Counted from the stretch's first letter, positions 31,905 to 41,245 are shown. The stretch: 64,000 nucleotides of DNA from Nitrospirota bacterium (GCA_040754395.1 JBFMCL010000007.1:1-64000); one strand, 5' to 3'. The notes: generated by a model from the sequence alone, not told the origin. Made by a program: numbers and translations.

Positions 31905-32468
31905 TTATGATTTCCCGTACGTAAAGTTATTGTCTGCATCCTTCAGAAAAGGATGCCTGCTATCCTTGTCGGACAGCACAGGGTTTTCTACCGGCCATTG
32001 GATATTGATATCGGGATCGTTCCAGATAATTCCCCGGTCATTCTCAGGCGCATATTCCTGGGTGCATTTATAGAGCACACCGGCAGATTCATCCAGCACG
32101 ACAAACCCATGGGCAAACCCGGGCGGTATGTAGAGCATACGATTATTTTCTTCAGAAAGTTCGGCACCTGTCCATTTGCCAAAGGAGGGAGACCCTTTCC
32201 GGATATCTGCGGCAACGTCGAAAATCCTTCCCTGCACGCACTGGACCAGTTTCCCCTGTGCATGAGGATTCTTCTGGTAATGGAGGCCGCGCAACACCCG
32301 GCCGGATGACCGTGAAAAATTGTCCTGTACGAAGTATTCGCTGATTCCTGCCCGGGCAAATCCTGAGTACCTGTATGTCTCCATGAAAAATCCCCGTGCG
32401 TCTGCGAAGACCCCGGGTTCGATGAGAATGACTTCGGGAATTGTAAGGCGATGAAACGTAAAAGGCAT
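31905..32468 (-). CDS. rfbC: dTDP-4-dehydrorhamnose 3,5-epimerase
   Basis: 187 aa cupin. DARGFFMETYRYSGFARAGI, FVQDNFSRSSGRVLRGLHYQ with the catalytic His in RGLHYQ, RKGSPSFGKWTGAELS and IPPGFAHGFVVLDES. Third enzyme by order of reaction. 107 bp separate it from rfbD; no gene lies in that gap. Confidence 0.95.
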   Translation of the reverse strand: MPFTFHRLTIPEVILIEPGVFADARGFFMETYRYSGFARAGISEYFVQDNFSRSSGRVLRGLHYQKNPHAQGKLVQCVQGRIFDVAADIRKGSPSFGKWTGAELSEENNRMLYIPPGFAHGFVVLDESAGVLYKCTQEYAPENDRGIIWNDPDINIQWPVENPVLSDKDSRHPFLKDADNNFTYGKS

Positions 32469-32540
32469 GGCTATGTGTTTCTGTGCAGAGTATCGGGAAT
32501 CAGAATTACCAAATATCCGAATCCGTGCGAGTCACTCTGC

Positions 32541-33413
32541 TCATTTGATGAGCCGCAGGAGATATTTTCCGTATTCGTTATGGTTGAGGTTCTGGGCAAG
32601 TTTCGCAAGCTGCTCCTGATTGATATAGCCTTCTTTAAAGGCAATTTCTTCAATACAGGCTATCTTCAGGCCCTGTCTTTTTTCTATGGTAGCGATAAAT
32701 TCGCCTGCTTCAAGAAGGCTTTCATGGGTGCCGGTGTCAAGCCATGCATATCCCCGTCCCATAAGTTCGACCCAGAGTTTGCCCTTTGAAAGATAGTCCA
32801 GATTGACATCGGTAATCTCAAGCTCTCCCCGCCGTGAAGGCCTGATGCTTTTTGCAACCTCAATAACCCTGTTGTCATAGAAATAGAGCCCTGTTATGGC
32901 ATATTTGGACCTGGGATTTTTGGGTTTCTCCTCAATCGACAGGACATTCCCTTTTTCATCGAATTCGACCACGCCGTACCTTTCAGGATCTTTGACGTAG
33001 TACCCGAATACTGTCGCGCCCCCCTTTGTCCTGACGTCATGGGACGCCTTTTTGAGCATATCCGTAAACCCATGTCCGTAAAAGATATTGTCGCCCAGCA
33101 CAAGGCATACGTTGTCAGTTCCTATGAATTTCTCACCCAGGATGAACGCCTCTGCGATGCCTCCGGGATGAGGCTGTTCCCTGTAGGAAAAATTGAGTCC
33201 CAAATGGGACCCGTCACCGAATATGGCAATAAAACGGGGAAGGTCCTGGGGTGTGGAGATGATCAGGATATCCCTGATCCCGGCGAGCATGAGCACGGAA
33301 AGCGGGTAGTAGACCATCGGTTTGTCATAGATGGGCAGCAACTGCTTGCAGACACTGATCGTCACCGGATAAAGACGTGTGCCGCTGCCACCTGCAAGGA
33401 TTATTCCTTTCAT
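32541..33413 (-). CDS. rfbA: Glucose-1-phosphate thymidylyltransferase
   Basis: 290 aa. [20 protein letters not shown] with [20 protein letters not shown] is diagnostic; [14 protein letters not shown] and [20 protein letters not shown] follow. First step to dTDP-L-rhamnose. First of the rhamnose group, 197 bp after the NusG-like gene. Confidence 0.96.
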   Translation of the reverse strand: MKGIILAGGSGTRLYPVTISVCKQLLPIYDKPMVYYPLSVLMLAGIRDILIISTPQDLPRFIAIFGDGSHLGLNFSYREQPHPGGIAEAFILGEKFIGTDNVCLVLGDNIFYGHGFTDMLKKASHDVRTKGGATVFGYYVKDPERYGVVEFDEKGNVLSIEEKPKNPRSKYAITGLYFYDNRVIEVAKSIRPSRRGELEITDVNLDYLSKGKLWVELMGRGYAWLDTGTHESLLEAGEFIATIEKRQGLKIACIEEIAFKEGYINQEQLAKLAQNLNHNEYGKYLLRLIK

Positions 33414-33610
33414 AATTGCGTTATTGTATCTGACAAACCCGTACGCTTACAAGCGAAAGAAGGCAGGCTACCGCCATTACATGTCCGGAAGGCATGTTCG
33501 GGTTACCTGCAGATACCCTAAACCGATACATTGTACCTGCTACTTTGCTTTCTGCTGCCGGCAGCTTACCGCGTGCTTCTCACGGCATGCTGCTCACGCT
33601 TCCTGTCGTG

Positions 33611-34093
33611 TCACGCCACAGCCAGGCAAAAGCTGTCGAGTTCCACCCTAATGTGAATCGTATTCAGCAGGATCATTACTCTCTCTGATCCTCTGATTTC
33701 CTTTTCAAATATTCCGCAGAATTCCCTGAATGGGCCATCCTTTATACGGACTGCGTCCCCTTTGGCAAACCTTTGCATTCCGACCACTACAAGGTTGTCA
33801 GATTGCATATTATCCCTGATCGTCTCCATCACTTCATCCTGCACAGCCACAGGACTGCGTTTGCCGACGATATACCTCACGCCACGGGTAAATGTAATAA
33901 GGTGGGAATACCTGTCCGCATCGAAATTGGCAAAAAGATAACAGGGGAAAAGATTCTCAATCACGTCAGCAAGCCTGTTGCGACGGAATTTCCTCATCCT
34001 GATTTTTGGATTGAGAACCTCGATTCCGATCATCTGAAGGCGGGAGGCTACCGAGTCTTCTTTTCCGTGTTTTGTATAGATGGCATACCACAT
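33611..34093 (-). CDS. Specialised NusG paralogue (RfaH/UpxY/LoaP type)
   Basis: 160 aa. MWYAIYTKHGKEDSVASRLQ and FPCYLFANFDADRYSHLITF are the NusG N-terminal domain; VGMQRFAKGDAVRIKDGPFR then EFCGIFEKEI is the KOW domain. Family knowledge: such paralogues are recruited to long surface-polysaccharide operons and suppress termination. It lies inside the operon, between the export/polymerase genes and the nucleotide-sugar genes, so it probably keeps polymerase going across ~30 kb of minus-strand genes. Confidence 0.88.
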   Translation of the reverse strand: MWYAIYTKHGKEDSVASRLQMIGIEVLNPKIRMRKFRRNRLADVIENLFPCYLFANFDADRYSHLITFTRGVRYIVGKRSPVAVQDEVMETIRDNMQSDNLVVVGMQRFAKGDAVRIKDGPFREFCGIFEKEIRGSERVMILLNTIHIRVELDSFCLAVA

Positions 34094-34190
34094 AATTTTA
34101 TTTAAACATAATTATAATATATTTTTCGTAACTTATTAAGATATTTTGATTCTTCGGACATTTCCCCGACCAGTTCCTCTTGCACCTTGA

Positions 34191-34209
34191 GAAGAATATG
34201 TTTCTTCTC
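34191..34209 (-). other. Short perfect hairpin upstream of the NusG paralogue gene
   Basis: GAGAAGAA, five bases, then the reverse complement: GAGAAGAATATGTTTCTTCTC is just longer than this span. No T-run follows on the minus strand, so it is not a plain terminator. Between the wzy stop and the NusG-like start, a second small palindrome TTTCCGTCGGAAA lies at 34214-34226. Confidence 0.4.
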
Positions 34210-34233
34210 ATAATTTCCGTCGGAAAAAGAAAT

Positions 34234-35577
34234 CTACGGTTCTTCCGGGGATTCGGCACCAATCCTTGAATTCGCAAAAGCCATGCCAGAGATGGCCGCA
34301 AGCATCAGCGCATTTGACGGGATATGGAGGTTGAAATCGAATGCACTATGGACAGATATTGTCACTATTGATGACAGAAAGGATATCTTCAGGAATCCGG
34401 TTTTTCCATCCCACTTTCCCCTTGTTATGCAGATCATGAGAAGGATCAGGACAGCAAGCAGCAGGACTCCGCCTATTGCCCCTGTTTCAAGTATGAATTC
34501 GAGATAATCGTTATGTGCGTGGTCATACAGCAGCACTATTGGTTCAGGGGAATAAAGCTGAAACACATCGAGGAATGTCCCGAGTCCGCTGCCGGTAAGA
34601 GAGAAATCACTGAACGCCCTGAGTGTCTCTGCCCAGACCGCAATCCGGGCCTCTCGCGTGATGTCAGTCCTGTAAAACCTGTCGATCACAGGGTCGATTC
34701 CGATATACAACAGATAGAGGAACACGACAAGGAGGAAAGATGCAAGCGCCCAAATCTTTTTGGCCTTGAATTTCTTCCAGAAGAAGAAAAGGGCGAATAC
34801 GGATATGCCGACCAGGAAACTGACAATTCCGGCCCTCGACAGCGAGAGAAAAAGGGAGACGGACATAATCACGCCGAAAAAGCCGAACAGCAGTTGCCTC
34901 TCGCGCCGCCGCCTGGTGAATGCGAGACCAAGGGTGAGGGGGACGAGCATGCCCATCAGCCCTGCATAATGATTTCTGTTCAGAAAAGGGCCAAAAGGGC
35001 TGCACTGGGGTATGTCCCTTATCCAGTAAATTTTTCCGTTCCATGCAGCCTTCTGGAGGATGGCGAATATGGCAAGTCCGAATCCGAAATATGCCAGTAT
35101 CATGAGCATCTTTTCAACCGCATGCCTGTCCCGCATGCTGTATGCAAGAAGGACAAAAAAGGCGGCATAGGTCGCCATCCGGGAGAATTCGACCTGCGTC
35201 CTGTAGACATGAAGGCTTATATGCCCCGGGGCATTCACATCAACCGCATAGAAAGAATACAGTTCTGAAGACCGTGGAGACAGGTATTCCAGAACTGCCT
35301 GAGGAAACGGTATCATCTGTACTGCCAGGAAACCAAACAAAAGCGCCAGGGAAATGAACAGGAGTTTCTCCTGTGTTCCTCCGGCAGGATTGACCGTTTC
35401 GCTCTCTTCCACGGCTGCCCTCCTCACGATGAGCTGGAACATGCAGAGGCTCAGGACCGATACCTGGAGGACTGTCGCAGACCACATTTCAACAGCGCCG
35501 AAGCTCAGCACTGAAAATATGATAAGCGACGGAGCAATGACCGCTATTTTTGTACCAGTATGATCCCGTCTATCCAT
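34234..35577 (-). CDS. Wzy/O-antigen ligase-family membrane protein
   Basis: 447 aa with about 10-12 membrane helices. The family region GLMGMLVPLTLGLAFTRRRR, LFLSLSRAGIVSFLVGISVF, then RIAVWAETLRAFSDFSLTGS and DHAHNDYLEFILETGAIGGV is the classic Wzy_C/O-antigen ligase signature (H-N-D-Y-L-x-x-x-x-E-x-G). Predicted polymerase or ligase on the periplasmic side. It overlaps the TPR gene upstream by 34 bp. Confidence 0.88.
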   Translation of the reverse strand: MDRRDHTGTKIAVIAPSLIIFSVLSFGAVEMWSATVLQVSVLSLCMFQLIVRRAAVEESETVNPAGGTQEKLLFISLALLFGFLAVQMIPFPQAVLEYLSPRSSELYSFYAVDVNAPGHISLHVYRTQVEFSRMATYAAFFVLLAYSMRDRHAVEKMLMILAYFGFGLAIFAILQKAAWNGKIYWIRDIPQCSPFGPFLNRNHYAGLMGMLVPLTLGLAFTRRRRERQLLFGFFGVIMSVSLFLSLSRAGIVSFLVGISVFALFFFWKKFKAKKIWALASFLLVVFLYLLYIGIDPVIDRFYRTDITREARIAVWAETLRAFSDFSLTGSGLGTFLDVFQLYSPEPIVLLYDHAHNDYLEFILETGAIGGVLLLAVLILLMICITRGKWDGKTGFLKISFLSSIVTISVHSAFDFNLHIPSNALMLAAISGMAFANSRIGAESPEEP

Positions 35578-36788
35578 GCGCTCCCGCTGATTTTATTGTC
35601 CAGTTTGTCTGATCGTTCCCTGCGTATTTTTACGGTCAGCATACTGCATTCTGGGGGAACCTCGAATTCAATGCTGACCTCCCGCCAGAAGTTAGTGCCG
35701 GTGACAATATCCGACCTCTTATGCAGGCCTTTGCAGTCATGGCCGTCTACTGACAGAAAAAGGCCGTTCTTTGTGGTAATTGCGTGCGACTTGATATTTC
35801 CCCTGAGCAGGTACTTCCTCCCCGGTGAAACCCTCACAACCTGCGAGGCAACCGAAATGTCGGGATTCTGCATTCCATCGAAGGTTACGCCGAGGGAACG
35901 GTCTCCGAGAATATGCACATCCCTGTCAACAAATACATCGACACCCTTTGTCTCACTGATTTTCCAGTCAAACCCGCCGTTCAGTATCGGATACTCAAAA
36001 CTTCCGTTCCACAGAGGTGCATTCATGCCACTGTCGTCCTCCTTGAATCTGCGCTCCCTGTATTCAGCCCAAATGCCTTCTGCCTCCTGATAAAAACGCC
36101 TTGATATCAGAAAATCAAGATACCGTATCAGCAGTTCATCTTCAACCTGTGTCCCTTTCATGGTATTCCATAGTTCTCCTGATTCACGTATCCTTTCTGA
36201 AGACATCAGGTACAGGAGATACCTTTTATAGTACTGATAGGAAGCGGGGATGAGATTCAAGAGGAGATACCGTGAATCCACGGGGATTTTCCAGAGCATG
36301 TCATATGCATCTTCCTGTCTCTCCGGCTTGAGAAGGACAAACTCCCTGAAGTGCTTCACTGACTTTTCGATATTGCCGTTTATCAGATGGAAAACCCCGG
36401 CTTCCCACATAACTGACGGGTTTTTTGGTATCAGTATGACCGCTCTTTCGATGGCGTATCCCGCTTCATCCGTCATTCCCGCGGTCTGATATGCCTTTGC
36501 GAGGTCAAGCCAGCACCCGCCCTGCAGCGGGCTGAGCCGCAGGGACTGCCGGTAATAGGCAATCGCCTTCTTTACCTCGGGATTCTCACGGTAATAATAA
36601 TAACGGCCGAGAAGGTAGTTGGGAGTGGCGTTCCATCCGTCGAAATATACCGCGGTGAGAAGACGCTTTTCGCTTATGTCACTGAGGTAAAGCTGACCGA
36701 TGAATGGTTTGGATATGAACCAGAGAGAGAAAAGATAGAGAGGGAAGACAAGAGAAACGATGAGAAGTCTGCGTTCATTTTTCTTCAT
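35544..36788 (-). CDS. Membrane-anchored TPR protein of the polysaccharide locus
   Basis: 414 aa. One N-terminal membrane helix (LLIVSLVFPLYLFSLWFISK) followed by TPR-like repeats: KKAIAYYRQSLRLSPLQGGC, EAGYAIERAVILIPKNPSVM and KSVKHFREFVLLKPERQEDA. The C-terminal ~130 residues, from FEYPILNGGFDWKI, look like a beta-rich carbohydrate-binding-type domain. Adjacent to the polymerase and autokinase, it may scaffold the assembly machine in the periplasm. I infer this from position only. Confidence 0.7.
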   Translation of the reverse strand: MKKNERRLLIVSLVFPLYLFSLWFISKPFIGQLYLSDISEKRLLTAVYFDGWNATPNYLLGRYYYYRENPEVKKAIAYYRQSLRLSPLQGGCWLDLAKAYQTAGMTDEAGYAIERAVILIPKNPSVMWEAGVFHLINGNIEKSVKHFREFVLLKPERQEDAYDMLWKIPVDSRYLLLNLIPASYQYYKRYLLYLMSSERIRESGELWNTMKGTQVEDELLIRYLDFLISRRFYQEAEGIWAEYRERRFKEDDSGMNAPLWNGSFEYPILNGGFDWKISETKGVDVFVDRDVHILGDRSLGVTFDGMQNPDISVASQVVRVSPGRKYLLRGNIKSHAITTKNGLFLSVDGHDCKGLHKRSDIVTGTNFWREVSIEFEVPPECSMLTVKIRRERSDKLDNKISGSAWIDGIILVQK

Positions 36789-39018
36789 TACTATAATAGT
36801 ATTTATAGTAATTGTAATAGTAGCTGTATCTCATTGCACCCTGGTCGACCGAATTAAGCACCACCCCCAGTATCTTTGCGTTTACGCTGAGAAGCAGTCT
36901 TTTTGCCTCCTGAACTGCTTCCTTCGACGTTTGTCCTGACCGCACGACCATGATGACACCGTCCGTCCTGCTGCTGATGATCAGGGGGTCTGCGATGCCG
37001 AGAACCGGAGGGGTATCGATGACTATAAAGTTATACAACGGATAGAGTCCGTGAAGCAGGTCCTGAAAACGATATGATGTAAGCAACTCTGCAGGATTGG
37101 GGGGGACCGGTCCGGCTGCAATGATATCGAGATTATCTATGGTCGTCGGCTGTATGAGGCCGTCATCGAATTCTGCATTCCCTGACAGGAAGGTTGAGAG
37201 TCCTTTTGTGGTTTCAAGTTCAAACACGCGGTGGAGCCTCGGCTTTCGCATATCGGCATCGATGAGCACGACCTTTACGTCCGATTTCGTGAGACTGATG
37301 GCGGTGTTGATACTGGTTGTGGTCTTGCCCGCAGACCTTTCAGGACTCGTTACCATCAATATTCTCGGAGGCTTTCCGCCCGTCGACAGGAGGATAAATG
37401 TTCTTATGGAACGGTAGGCCTCTGCAATGGGGCTCCTGCCATCCGAATGGGATATGTATTCCACCGGCAGACTTTCTTTGCTCCCGGGATAATGGGGCAC
37501 AAGCCCGAGCGGCGGAAGGGATACTTTTCTCTCGATGTCCTCGGGCGTTTTTATCGACCGGTCAAGGTATTCGGTAAAGAGTGCAAGCCCTATCCCGCCG
37601 AAAAGCCCGACAATGAGAGAAAGAAGGATATTCAGCGTTTTGTTCGGTTTGAAAGGATCTTTGGGAACTTCCGCATTGTCAAGGACCTGAATGTTGCTTG
37701 CGGTAAGGCTGGCCGACACGCCGGTTTCCTTGAGTCTCTGGAGGAGGCCGTTATAGAGTTCCTTGTTCGTATCCGCCTCTCTTTTCAGTATCTGATACTG
37801 GATTGCGCGCTGGTTGAGGTCAAGGGCCTCCTTCTTCTGGGAATCAAGTGTGACCATCAGCTGCTTCTCGCGTTTTACCGCAACCTCATAATCCTTCCTT
37901 ACACTTACTACAACTTTTTTTGTTTCCTGATCAATCTTCTTCTTTACCTGGTTTGCATGTTCCTTCAGCCTCACCATCTTCGGATAATCCGGCTTATATG
38001 TCTTTAACAGCTCATTGTATTCTGCTTCAAGCGCTGCGTAGCTCTTTTTCAGCTCCATGATGAGCGGATTGTTCATCACCACAGAGCTGGATTCCTGTTC
38101 TCCGCTGTGTATTTCCCGGTAAAGCGCCTCTCTGCTGATTCTTTCTGCGGTTGCAGCGGTCATCTCGGTCGAGAGCTCGGAGAGCTTTTTCGACACAATA
38201 CTTTCGCTGTCAGTGCCCTTGCCTTTGTCATCAGTTTTTTCGAGGAAGATGATCTGGTTTTTTGCAGCATACTCATTCAGCTTTTCTTCAGCCTGCTCCA
38301 CTTTTGCCTTCATTACCTCAAGCTGTTTTTCGAGCCAGGCCCTGGCCTGATGTGTTGCCTCAAACTTGGATTCGATATTCAGATCGATGAAGGCCTCTCC
38401 GATTGCATCTGCTGCCCTCGCCGACAGCTGAGGGTCATAGGATACAAAACTCACATTGACAAGCCTTGACTTCTGGAGAGGAACAACGTCGATCCTGTCC
38501 AGAAACCTGTCGATGAGTTGTGAGCTTATGCTCACATCTTCAAGAAGGCTGTCCTGAGCCAGAAGCTCGCGTGAAGCCAGTCTGTTTTCCTTTCTCTCTT
38601 CAGGAACTGAAAATTCCGGGTAAACCGCAAGGTTAAGCGTACGAATCACCCGTTTCGCAAGATTTCTGGATTTTAAGACCTTGTATTGCGTCTGATAGTA
38701 GTCTTCTTCCGTCCTTTCAAGCCCGACGACATCCTTGAAGGCAAGAATGTTCGGATTTTCTTTTTCGATCTTCACGGTAATTGCAGACTTGTACAGGGGC
38801 TTTTTCAGAAATGTGCCGATAGTCACAGTCGTGACTATCGCAATCAGGAACGTGAGGACAACCCATTTCCTTCTCAGGATAATATTCAGATAATCCCTGA
38901 GATGGACTTCCTCCTCAGATGTTCCGGAGGAATAATACACCGGCTGGGGAGACGTCAGGTCATACTGACGGGGTTTGTCAAGCGCCCTGCCCTTCTCTTC
39001 GTTGGTGCCCTGTGCCAT
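36775..39018 (-). CDS. Wzc-type chain-length determinant and tyrosine autokinase
   Basis: 747 aa. Two membrane helices flank a periplasmic coiled-coil Wzz domain (VHLRDYLNIILRRKWVVLTF; later KTLNILLSLIVGLFGGIGLA). The cytoplasmic kinase has Walker A TSPERSAGKTTTS, Walker A' VVLIDADMRKPRLH and Walker B FIVIDTPPVLG. The C-terminus is a tyrosine cluster (nine Tyr in RYSYYYNYYKYYYS). Family knowledge: phosphorylation cycles of this tail regulate polymer length and export with Wza. Confidence 0.93.
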   Translation of the reverse strand: MAQGTNEEKGRALDKPRQYDLTSPQPVYYSSGTSEEEVHLRDYLNIILRRKWVVLTFLIAIVTTVTIGTFLKKPLYKSAITVKIEKENPNILAFKDVVGLERTEEDYYQTQYKVLKSRNLAKRVIRTLNLAVYPEFSVPEERKENRLASRELLAQDSLLEDVSISSQLIDRFLDRIDVVPLQKSRLVNVSFVSYDPQLSARAADAIGEAFIDLNIESKFEATHQARAWLEKQLEVMKAKVEQAEEKLNEYAAKNQIIFLEKTDDKGKGTDSESIVSKKLSELSTEMTAATAERISREALYREIHSGEQESSSVVMNNPLIMELKKSYAALEAEYNELLKTYKPDYPKMVRLKEHANQVKKKIDQETKKVVVSVRKDYEVAVKREKQLMVTLDSQKKEALDLNQRAIQYQILKREADTNKELYNGLLQRLKETGVSASLTASNIQVLDNAEVPKDPFKPNKTLNILLSLIVGLFGGIGLALFTEYLDRSIKTPEDIERKVSLPPLGLVPHYPGSKESLPVEYISHSDGRSPIAEAYRSIRTFILLSTGGKPPRILMVTSPERSAGKTTTSINTAISLTKSDVKVVLIDADMRKPRLHRVFELETTKGLSTFLSGNAEFDDGLIQPTTIDNLDIIAAGPVPPNPAELLTSYRFQDLLHGLYPLYNFIVIDTPPVLGIADPLIISSRTDGVIMVVRSGQTSKEAVQEAKRLLLSVNAKILGVVLNSVDQGAMRYSYYYNYYKYYYSNEEK

Positions 39019-39028
39019 TCTCGGTCCT

Positions 39029-40027
39029 TCAGAATCCTTTTCCGAATGTGATAAAACCTTTCAGCGTACTGATGAACCCGCTGAAAAAGTTTTTCATCCC
39101 GCTCTCGGGCACAATGATAATATCGTTTTCCGAAAGCAGAATGTCCGGGAGTTCGCCCTTCCTGATCGCATCATAATCCGCGGTGATAATGTCCCTGTCA
39201 CCCCTTCCGTTGTCCCTGAATATCCTTATGTCACTCTGGTGCGCCTCCGGAGCAAGTCCCTGGGCCATCGTAATCGCCTGAATAAAGGTGGTCTTTCCTT
39301 TCATGGTAAACGCCCCCGGGGTTTTCACTGCCCCATCTACAAACACCACTCCGCCCTTGGGCAGATTGATAACATCCCCGGCAAAAACAGGCACGTTCAG
39401 GCTAAAATTACTGTTTACAAGGAGTTCATTGAGATCGATCACCATCGTCTCAGCCCTGCTGTTCGGCATGTCTTTTACTGACGGACGGATCACATAGCAG
39501 ATGTTTCCTGCATCTTCTTTCAGGCCGCCTGCGGTCATGAGCATGTCAATTAGATATCTCTGCCCGGTGACTGCATAGACCTGCGGATTGTTGACCGCGC
39601 CCACAACCGATATTCTCTGGCTGTGGTATTCCTTTACAAAGACATTGACCACGGTTTCCTGGACATACCTGTCGAGTCTTTTTGCTATCTCCTTTTCGAG
39701 TTCCGAAGTGGTCATGTTTTTTGCCCTGATGATGCCGACAAGCGGCAATGCGATATCACCCTGGGAATTGACCCTCACTGTTTTTTTGAGGTCTTCCACA
39801 TTGTATGCTTCGATCTCAAGGAGATCTTCCGGTCCGATGCGGTAGTCATCCGTTGCGCTTGTCCTGCTCGCCGCACTCACCATAATGGCTTCATTCAGTT
39901 TTTCGGTCTTCTTTTTTGCTGAAAGGTCAAGGGTCGGCGGGGTCTTGGATGCATGGTCAGAAGCGCACCCTGTGAAAAGCATGAACAATGCAATACACAA
40001 AGACAGAATAGGCTGTTTCCTGCACAT
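39029..40027 (-). CDS. Wza-type polysaccharide export lipoprotein
   Basis: 332 aa. Signal peptide with lipobox LFTGC (Cys21). Export domain YRIGPEDLLEIEAYNVEDLK, VNSQGDIALPLVGIIRAKNM and SRQRISVVGAVNNPQVYAVT-like SLBB repeats follow (first SLBB from ISVVGAVNNPQVYAV). Predicted outer-membrane channel for the polymer, working with the Wzc-type kinase. Next to it in the operon, 10 bp apart. Confidence 0.92.
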   Translation of the reverse strand: MCRKQPILSLCIALFMLFTGCASDHASKTPPTLDLSAKKKTEKLNEAIMVSAASRTSATDDYRIGPEDLLEIEAYNVEDLKKTVRVNSQGDIALPLVGIIRAKNMTTSELEKEIAKRLDRYVQETVVNVFVKEYHSQRISVVGAVNNPQVYAVTGQRYLIDMLMTAGGLKEDAGNICYVIRPSVKDMPNSRAETMVIDLNELLVNSNFSLNVPVFAGDVINLPKGGVVFVDGAVKTPGAFTMKGKTTFIQAITMAQGLAPEAHQSDIRIFRDNGRGDRDIITADYDAIRKGELPDILLSENDIIIVPESGMKNFFSGFISTLKGFITFGKGF

Positions 40028-40035
40028 GAAACAGT

Positions 40036-40788
40036 TTATTTTATAAACCCTGCAGGACTGTGAACCCCATCCCCACGATATGAATCTAAGGCAGTCACAC
40101 CTGCACCGGTAATGAATGCTCCTGTTATCATCAGCTGAATTGATGCGTCATTCAGTCCGTTTTCTGCCGGGGTATATCCCAATGCCTTGTCTTCTCCTTC
40201 AAGGGAAGCAAAAAGACGCTCACCGGTATTGAGGATTCTCGCTTCGAGCGCCGGACCGCTTACGGCAATCCCCCCATGGAGGCTTCTGATAAATGTGCCT
40301 TCGGGACCGCGAATGATCATGCCCTGGATATTCTTAAACGAAGGAGCGCCGGGACCAGCCACAAGGGAATAATATCCGCCTGTCTGCCGGGTGACAGAAA
40401 CGGTCGCTTCTTTTGTAGTTACCGTCAGGGAGGCAGATGGGGGTACCGCAAATAATACCGTGCCTTTCTCAAGCGCAACAGAGTAATTGCCCTGTGCTGC
40501 CTCAATAGAGACTTCGGTCGCCTGTGCAAGGTCAATCCTTGCACCATCTTTTGTGGTGATGAAGACAACCCCGTCACTTGTGCGAATCTTTGAAGATTTG
40601 AACAGCGGGTAGATATCAGGAACCCGGCTCCATTTTCCGGTCGACGAACTGATCTCAACACCGCCTGTAGACTTAATTTCCCCGAATGCCACGGTGTCCT
40701 GCGCTGAAGCGCCGGGAGAAAAGCATACCCCTGTCAGTACAGCAGCGAAGAGTGCACAGCATGTTATCAAGAAACAGTATCTTTCCAT
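40036..40788 (-). CDS. Secreted FecR-like domain protein
   Basis: 250 aa. Signal peptide with likely cleavage after GASA (about residue 29). The mature part begins VAFGEIKSTGGVEISS and contains FKSSKIRTSDGVVFITTKDG, a FecR-type repeat, and VALEKGTVLFAVP. A hydrophobic glycine-rich C-terminus (LMITGAFITGAGVTALDSY) could be a membrane anchor. Such genes often sit with exopolysaccharide operons; the role is not known. It is the first gene after the promoter at 40823-40851. Confidence 0.68.
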   Translation of the reverse strand: MERYCFLITCCALFAAVLTGVCFSPGASAQDTVAFGEIKSTGGVEISSSTGKWSRVPDIYPLFKSSKIRTSDGVVFITTKDGARIDLAQATEVSIEAAQGNYSVALEKGTVLFAVPPSASLTVTTKEATVSVTRQTGGYYSLVAGPGAPSFKNIQGMIIRGPEGTFIRSLHGGIAVSGPALEARILNTGERLFASLEGEDKALGYTPAENGLNDASIQLMITGAFITGAGVTALDSYRGDGVHSPAGFIK

Positions 40789-40822
40789 AAAAATTACTAA
40801 ATACTTAAACCACTACTTTACA

Positions 40823-40851
40823 CTTTTAGCGAATTTTCCAGAAAAAGTCAA
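40823..40851 (-). promoter_or_regulatory. Predicted sigma-70-type promoter of the polysaccharide operon
   Basis: On the minus strand, TTGACT (40846-40851), a 17-bp spacer, then TAAAAG (40823-40828). The start codon of the FecR-like gene is 35 bp downstream of the -10. This would drive the operon from 40788 leftward. The -10 is imperfect. Confidence 0.55.
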
Positions 40852-40990
40852 GTTTTATTTTTATATAATGCAGTTACTTTATTTAATAAAAGAAATGCTT
40901 GAAGTGTACGTGATAACCCAACGAACCTCAGTTCCCGCTGCGGACAAAAGGTTCTGACGGCCAGGCCTCCGGCCCGTGTTATCACACGAT

Positions 40991-41194
40991 TCAGGCTCCG
41001 CCGAAGCCGATGCTCACCTTCCCTTCCTCAACTATGACCGGCACTTTCCGTATGCCCCCTGAAAGCACCAGCATCTCCTCAAACTTCTCGCTGTCTTCAA
41101 TTACATCGAAATACTGTGCTGATTCTCCGAAAGCCGCAAGGGCCTTTCCGGTATAGGGTCAACCCTTTTTTCCATAGATGACTATACCTTCCAT
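40991..41194 (-). CDS. UXX-star-type selenoprotein, 67 aa, UGA at codon 12 read as Sec
   Basis: ATG at 41194 follows AAGGAGGAAGGGAG. The frame reads MEGIVIYGKKG-U-PYTGKALA, then AFGESAQYFDVIEDSEKFEE, MLVLSGGIRKVPVIVEEGKV and SIGFGGA with stop TGA at 40991. The TGA at 41159-41161 sits exactly where glutaredoxin/thioredoxin-like proteins carry the catalytic Cys, in a U-P-Y-T motif; a cis-Pro follows in VPVIV. A hairpin lies 7 nt after the TGA. Ordinary gene calls would miss it because the TGA splits the frame. No Sec machinery genes lie in this window. Confidence 0.85.
41127..41151 (-). promoter_or_regulatory. Putative bacterial SECIS hairpin
   Basis: Starting 7 nt after the in-frame UGA, CCG-G-AAAG-G-CC, loop CUUGC, GG-CUUU-CGG folds with CC/GG, AAAG/CUUU and CCG/CGG pairs and two bulged G residues. 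Its apex lies about 20 nt after the UGA, the usual bacterial distance. Confidence 0.6.
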
Positions 41195-41245
41195 TGTCGC
41201 TCCCTTCCTCCTTCATGAGATCCCTGATAACTGCTCTGTGTACTC

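Noticed and set aside
33414-33610. Possible gene between rfbA and the NusG paralogue
   Set aside because: Short frames only, without ribosome sites or motifs.
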